A DNA stretch of 64,000 nt from Gracilibacillus sp. YIM 98692 (GTDB lineage: Bacteria; Bacillota; Bacilli; Bacillales; Amphibacillaceae): the NCBI RefSeq assembly GCF_010993965.1, contig NZ_WIXM01000012.1, forward strand, positions 1 to 64,000, written 5' to 3'. Below the pieces are notes generated by a model, which saw only the letters and a list, made by a program, of their open reading frames with translations, made no database searches and was not told where the DNA came from. Shown here piece by piece: positions 59,764 to 64,000 of this stretch (position 1 is the stretch's first letter; each line of letters starts with the position of its first letter). The translations under genes and the position numbers were made by a program.

Positions 59764-60672
59764 ATGTACAATCAAAAAACAACATTAAAATCTAAATTTA
59801 CATCGTTTTTATTTGTAGTACCCTATCTCTTTTTATTTATTTCGTTTCTATTTTTCCCTTTATTGTATGGGATTTATATTAGTTTTCACGATTATAACTT
59901 ATTGTCTCAAGAGAATCCGTTTATCGGACTTGAAAACTATATGGAAATATTTTCTTTTGGGTCTTCGCTATCCGATTTATTTTTTGAAGGTTTATGGAAA
60001 ACCATTCAGTTTGTTATCTACTCTGTGCCGCTGCTAGTTATTATTGGTTTAGGGTTGGCATTATTATTAAATAGCTTGCCAGGTAAGATTAGAGGATTAT
60101 TTCGAACTATTTATTTTATCCCCTATGCGATTTCGGTTTCCGTTATATCTATTTTATTTCTATGGATATTAGATACGAATTCAGGTTTGCTTAACAATTT
60201 TCTGATGAAACTGGGCATATCGCCGATCGCATGGCTAACAGAACTGCCATATGCATGGATTTCCATTGTAGGGGCTACGATTTGGTGGACGATAGGTTTT
60301 AATATGATTATTTTTATCAATGCGCTTAATGAAGTTCCAGAAGAATTATATGAAGCATCTTCTATAGATGGTGCGGGTGCTTGGAGTAATTTTATTCATA
60401 TCACATTACCATCCATCCGTCCGATTATGTTGTTTGTTGTGATAACGTCTACTATTGCATCGTTTAATGTATATGGACAACCTTATTTAATGACCAGAGG
60501 CGGACCGGGTGACTCTACTGAGGTTTTATTAATGAGTATTGTTGATCAAGCCTTTAACCAAAGAGAATTAGGATCAGCATCAGCTATGGCGATTTTAATG
60601 GCACTTATTATGATTGTTGTCTCCATCATCCAATTTAAAATCTCTAGTCCAAAGAAACAAGGAGGCAATTAA
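59764..60672 (+). CDS. Carbohydrate ABC transporter permease, MalF type
   Basis: A permease of 302 residues from the ATG at 59764, which follows GGAGGTGATTG. Six spans; the EAA loop is ELYEASSIDGAGAWSNFIHI with TLPSIRP, and the late motif YLMTRGGPGDSTEVL is typical. The 23 codons upstream in frame encode the hairpin region and are not translated. Pairs with the MalG-type permease one base downstream. Confidence 0.93.
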   Translation: MYNQKTTLKSKFTSFLFVVPYLFLFISFLFFPLLYGIYISFHDYNLLSQENPFIGLENYMEIFSFGSSLSDLFFEGLWKTIQFVIYSVPLLVIIGLGLALLLNSLPGKIRGLFRTIYFIPYAISVSVISILFLWILDTNSGLLNNFLMKLGISPIAWLTELPYAWISIVGATIWWTIGFNMIIFINALNEVPEELYEASSIDGAGAWSNFIHITLPSIRPIMLFVVITSTIASFNVYGQPYLMTRGGPGDSTEVLLMSIVDQAFNQRELGSASAMAILMALIMIVVSIIQFKISSPKKQGGN

Positions 60673-60673
60673 G

Positions 60674-61507
60674 ATGAAACAATATGGGAAAAAGACGTTT
60701 CTAATTATTTTAGCCACCGTGATAGCCGCAATATTTTTAATTCCATTATTATGGATGATTTCGACTTCATTTAAAAATGACTTCGAAGCAATTGCTGGCG
60801 GTCTTAACTGGATCCCAAAGGATTTTACATGGGAGAATTATACCTATACTTTATTTTCGCAAGGTGTCGATGTCCCGATATTCACATGGATGTTTAATTC
60901 TATTTTTGTTGGTATCGCTGGCACAGTCATTATTGTAACCGTTGATGCGATGGCAGCTTATGCCCTTGCGAGGCTAGATGTTCCTTTTAAAAAGACGTTA
61001 TTTAGTATTTTTATTAGTACTTTAATGATACCATTTGTTATCACTTTTTTACCTTTATATATGCAATTCAGTAATTTAGGATTATTAAACACTTACGCAG
61101 CATTAATCTTTCCATACACCGCAAATGCTTTTGGAGTATTTTTATTATTTCAATTCTTCAAAGGTTTTCCGAAAGAGTTGGAAGAAGCTGCAGTATTAGA
61201 TGGAGCGAACAAATGGAAGATATTCACAAGGGTGGTAATCCCATCAGCAAGACCGATTATGTGGACGTTAGCGATATTTTCGTTTATGCAAATATATAAT
61301 GATTTTTTATGGCCATTGGTTGCGACAAACTCACCAGAAATGAGAACGATCACAACAGGTATTGCTGTTATGCAGCAAGGTAGTTTTGTATCATCCTACG
61401 GAAAATTAATGGCACTAACCACGATTGCTACTGTTCCGATTTTAATTATTTTTCTAATCGGACAAAAACAACTTATCAAAGGTATTACACAAACAGGAAT
61501 TAAGTAG
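60674..61507 (+). CDS. Carbohydrate ABC transporter permease, MalG type
   Basis: A 277-residue permease from ATG 60674, eight bases after AAGGAGG. Six spans, with EAA loop ELEEAAVLDGANKWKIFTRV and VIPSARP. It follows the MalF-type gene almost without gap. The operon lacks an ATPase gene, as does the first transporter, so a shared MsmX-type ATPase elsewhere is expected. Confidence 0.93.
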   Translation: MKQYGKKTFLIILATVIAAIFLIPLLWMISTSFKNDFEAIAGGLNWIPKDFTWENYTYTLFSQGVDVPIFTWMFNSIFVGIAGTVIIVTVDAMAAYALARLDVPFKKTLFSIFISTLMIPFVITFLPLYMQFSNLGLLNTYAALIFPYTANAFGVFLLFQFFKGFPKELEEAAVLDGANKWKIFTRVVIPSARPIMWTLAIFSFMQIYNDFLWPLVATNSPEMRTITTGIAVMQQGSFVSSYGKLMALTTIATVPILIIFLIGQKQLIKGITQTGIK

Positions 61508-61526
61508 ATTTGGAGGTTTATAGATT

Positions 61527-63290
61527 ATGGCAAACTTAAAAACAGAATACCCCACACCACAATTTCAGCGAGATAGATGGGTTAATCTAAACGGTGAATG
61601 GGATTTTGCATTCGATGATAACAATATAGGAATAAAAGAAAAATGGTATAAAGACTTTCCAAAAAAGATGAAAATCAATGTACCCTTTGCCTATCAAACA
61701 GAAAATAGCGGCATACATGACCCAAGTTTTCATGATACTGTTTGGTATCGTCGTTCATTTGATATCGATACGGATTGGAAAGGGGAACATATTCTATTAC
61801 ACTTTGGAGCGGTTGATTATCATGCAGCCGTTTATGTCAATGGACAGTTGGTTAAGCAGCATGAAGGTGGTCATACACCGTTTTATGTTGATATTACAAA
61901 TTTTGTGGAAGTCACAGACAATGAGTTAGTGATTAGAGTAGAAGATCCATCTGAGGATGTGACCATTCCAAGAGGTAAACAGTATTGGCATGAAAAATCT
62001 GCATCTATTTTTTATACGAGAACAACAGGTATATGGCAAACAGTATGGCTGGAACCAGTACCTGCTACTCGAATCAAAACCATTCGTTGGACACCTGATA
62101 TTGATGAGGGTAATGTCGATTTAGAAGCAGAACTAGCTAATCTATCTTTGGTGAATCAAGCACAATTACAAGTAGATATCTATTTTAATGAGAAAAAGAT
62201 AGTTTCGGATACATTTGAAATCATGGAAGATTACTTGAAACGCAGCATCAATATTCGCAACCGTTTCACAGATAGAAGTAATATCCATGGTCCGGGTTGG
62301 TACTGGAGTCCGGAACATCCTAATCTATTTGATGTACAATTGACACTCTTGAATGATGGGCAATCGGAAGATATCGTTCATAGCTATTTCGGCATGAGAA
62401 AAGTCTCCATCGAAAACGGGAAATTCATGCTAAATAATAAAGCCTATTATCAGAAGTTAATATTAGATCAAGGATACTTTCGAGAAGGATTATTAACGGC
62501 TCCCTCCGATCAAGCTTTAAAAGAGGACATTCTTTTATCAAAGGAAATGGGGTTCAATGGTGCCAGAAAACATCAAAAAATCGAAGATCCTCGCTTTTTA
62601 TACTGGGCAGATAAACTTGGCTTTTTAGTTTGGGGTGAGATGGCCAATTGCTCAGAGTATAGTGAGGATGCAGTAAGGAGAATTAGCAAAGAATGGGCAG
62701 ATGCCGTAACTCGCGATTACAGCCATCCTAGTGTTGTTGCCTGGGTACCATTAAATGAGAGCTGGGGCATTTCTAGAGTGGCTCATGACAAGCAGCAGCA
62801 AGACCATTCCTTAGCCATGTATTATTTAACGAAATCCCTAGATCAAACGAGACCAGTCATTTCAAATGATGGATGGGAGCATACGAAATCTGATTTATGT
62901 ACGATTCATAACTATAACGACCCAAGCAAAATACAAGAGCAATATAAAGATGTGAAGACTGCTATTCAAGCAGAACCAGCCAATCGCTCTATTTATGCTA
63001 ATGGTTTTGAATATAACGGTGAGCCTATTTTAATAACGGAGTATGGCGGTATCGCATATAAAGTAGATAACACAGACGGCTGGGGGTATTCCGCTGTAGA
63101 ATCTGGCGAACAATTAATCGAAGAATATGCGAAGGTAACCAACGCAATAGCTGAATCCCCTGTCATTCACGGCTTTTGTTACACCCAACTAACAGATGTT
63201 GAACAAGAAATAAATGGTCTGTTAACGTATGACCGAAAACCAAAATGTGACCTAAAACAAATTAAAGCCATTAATGATCGAATTAAATAG
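61527..63290 (+). CDS. GH2-family glycoside hydrolase
   Basis: A 587-residue enzyme with the GH2 order: N-terminal jelly roll (RDRWVNLNGEWDFAFDD; VWYRRSFDI; HFGAVDYHAAVYVNG), an Ig-like middle and a TIM barrel from about residue 300. The acid/base Glu lies in WVPLNESWG and the nucleophile Glu in PILITEYGG. No signal peptide, so it acts inside on imported oligosaccharides. The specificity (galactosidase, glucuronidase or other) is not clear; it is shorter than LacZ. ATG follows TTGGAGG. The TAG stop runs into a pseudoknot element. Confidence 0.9.
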   Translation: MANLKTEYPTPQFQRDRWVNLNGEWDFAFDDNNIGIKEKWYKDFPKKMKINVPFAYQTENSGIHDPSFHDTVWYRRSFDIDTDWKGEHILLHFGAVDYHAAVYVNGQLVKQHEGGHTPFYVDITNFVEVTDNELVIRVEDPSEDVTIPRGKQYWHEKSASIFYTRTTGIWQTVWLEPVPATRIKTIRWTPDIDEGNVDLEAELANLSLVNQAQLQVDIYFNEKKIVSDTFEIMEDYLKRSINIRNRFTDRSNIHGPGWYWSPEHPNLFDVQLTLLNDGQSEDIVHSYFGMRKVSIENGKFMLNNKAYYQKLILDQGYFREGLLTAPSDQALKEDILLSKEMGFNGARKHQKIEDPRFLYWADKLGFLVWGEMANCSEYSEDAVRRISKEWADAVTRDYSHPSVVAWVPLNESWGISRVAHDKQQQDHSLAMYYLTKSLDQTRPVISNDGWEHTKSDLCTIHNYNDPSKIQEQYKDVKTAIQAEPANRSIYANGFEYNGEPILITEYGGIAYKVDNTDGWGYSAVESGEQLIEEYAKVTNAIAESPVIHGFCYTQLTDVEQEINGLLTYDRKPKCDLKQIKAINDRIK

Positions 63291-63410
63291 AAAACTCGTC
63301 GATTGACGAGCCTTTGGCGAAGTCAGAGACGTAGTTGCCCTTATCTATCTTCCTAAAATGGTCTACTACGTCGAGCATTCTTCCTTACTGACCATTACTT
63401 TCTGATACGG
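63287..63410 (+). repeat. Pseudoknot element, copy 6
   Basis: ATAGAAAACTCGTCGATTG start, hairpin CTCGTC / GACGAG, stem A GACGTAGT / ACTACGTC, stem B AAATGGTC / GACCATT, end TTTCTGATACGG. The stop codon of the GH2 gene is formed at the junction, as for copy 1 and yebE. Confidence 0.75.
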
Positions 63411-63426
63411 AAATAGAAGTGATAAA

Positions 63427-63458
63427 GAAGTGGTAATTAATATTGCCACTTCCTTTTT
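63427..63458 (+). terminator. Terminator of the GH2 operon
   Basis: GAAGTGGTAATT / AATATTGCCACTTC imperfect palindrome followed by CTTTTTAA. Confidence 0.75.
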
Positions 63459-63479
63459 AACCCACATCCTCACCTTTTA

Positions 63480-63541
63480 AGAAAAAGTCAGAAATCCACC
63501 AAATTCCCTGCTTATAAACGCTACCGTTAGAATCCCTGACG
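63480..63541 (+). repeat. GTCAGAA-CCCTGC element, copy 3
   Basis: AGAAAAAGTCAGAAATCCACC, then AAATTCCCTGCTTATA, GCTACCGTTAGAATCCCTG. It has the best-preserved CCCTGCTT to CGTTAGAAT core, which is the same as in the minisatellite. Confidence 0.65.
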
Positions 63542-63569
63542 GGAGTGACAGTCACCCAAAACAATTCAT

Positions 63570-64000
63570 CTAATAACCTAATGCTGAGCCATCACTTCTA
63601 GGGTCTGACCCCGCAAATTTAACATTATTTTTATTAATTAATATAGCTCCTGCATGGCCCATTACATCGCTAAAAGCTTCAACAGTTTCTACTTTATGCC
63701 CATTAATCTCCAATGCTTTTCTCACTTTAGAAGGAATTCTATTTTCTACTTTCAACGTATTAGATGACACCCCCCAAGTTCTCCCATATAACCAACGAGG
63801 CGCTTCGATCGCTTCTTGTACAGTATAATTATAATCTATAATTCTTGTTACAAGAGCAGCTTGTGTTTGAGGCTGCCCTTCTCCCCCCATTGTCCCATAA
63901 ATTAAGCATGGACGATTCTTATCAAAAAGCATTGCAGGATTTAATGTGTGGAATGTACGCTTTCTAGGTTCCAATCGATTAACGTGATCTTTTTCTAGCG
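63570..64000 (-). CDS. Gamma-glutamyltransferase family protein, C-terminal part
   Basis: Partial gene; its start lies beyond the right edge, and the frame is open to the last base. The 143 visible codons give the small-subunit end of a GGT-type Ntn hydrolase: VNRLEPRKRTFHTLNPAML, YGTMGGEGQPQTQAALVTRI, EAIEAPRWLYGR, HAGAILI, and SDPRSDGSALGY. The catalytic Thr region is outside the window. It would hydrolyse or transfer gamma-glutamyl groups, or belong to an acylase-like branch. Confidence 0.88.
   Translation of the reverse strand, partial: LEKDHVNRLEPRKRTFHTLNPAMLFDKNRPCLIYGTMGGEGQPQTQAALVTRIIDYNYTVQEAIEAPRWLYGRTWGVSSNTLKVENRIPSKVRKALEINGHKVETVEAFSDVMGHAGAILINKNNVKFAGSDPRSDGSALGY

Overview
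The window is AT-rich, densely coded DNA of a spore-forming member of the Bacillaceae. It carries spore genes (tlp, a CotY/CotZ-like coat protein, small spore-type proteins), YesM/YesN-type signalling, CcpA-like cre sites and strong GGAGG ribosome binding sites. The overall style resembles halotolerant genera such as Oceanobacillus, Virgibacillus or Gracilibacillus. That placement is inferred from protein style only. I saw no rRNA, tRNA, CRISPR array, complete prophage or complete insertion sequence.

Layout. 0.5-11.4 kb is a carbohydrate island. A two-component system of the YesM/YesN type is co-transcribed with its own solute-binding lipoprotein. Next to it is a second operon (sugar isomerase, solute-binding lipoprotein, two ABC permeases), and divergent to that an RpiR regulator plus a PfkB kinase. 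11.4-20.8 kb holds ordinary single genes: an alditol-oxidase-like flavoenzyme, a MATE-like membrane protein, an 11-mer-repeat LEA-like protein, the AprX protease, tRNA 2-selenouridine synthase and a UbiA prenyltransferase.

20.8-43.8 kb, with an outlier at 48.6 kb, is an accessory region. It is made mostly of short minus-strand genes: membrane proteins, a nucleotidyltransferase, a MazF/PemK toxin with a small overlapping antitoxin, CtaG/DUF2243, YozG/YoaS-like, DUF421 and an MFS transporter. Several genes there are decayed. Many are separated by related 60-100 bp sequences with GATCGTC-type hairpins and an AGCAGG-TTAATT edge. I read these as a possible gene-cassette array, the main candidate for an undescribed system here. 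The arsR-arsI pair, YkuD, a GH-like secreted protein and YebE (UPF0316) are plus-strand islands within it.

43.9-47.3 kb is an HxlR regulator divergent from three oxidoreductase genes. 47.8-55.5 kb holds membrane proteins, a DegV protein, DUF421, a 51-bp minisatellite, tlp and an Rpn-type nuclease. 56.2-63.3 kb is a second glycan-use locus: GH43 lipoprotein, ArsR-type regulator, solute-binding protein, two permeases and a GH2 enzyme. The right edge cuts a gamma-glutamyltransferase gene.

Dispersed non-coding repeats are a striking part of this window. There are about six copies of a ~125-bp element with an H-type pseudoknot topology supported by compensatory changes; one copy is flanked by an 8-bp duplication inside another repeat. 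There are three full copies of a four-unit GGACAT element with 50-51 bp spacing, three copies of a ~65-bp element whose core also seeds the minisatellite, two copies of a ~200-bp AAGTACCA element, a bcr1-like element, and a six-unit array with exactly 21-bp steps. All alignments were made by eye.
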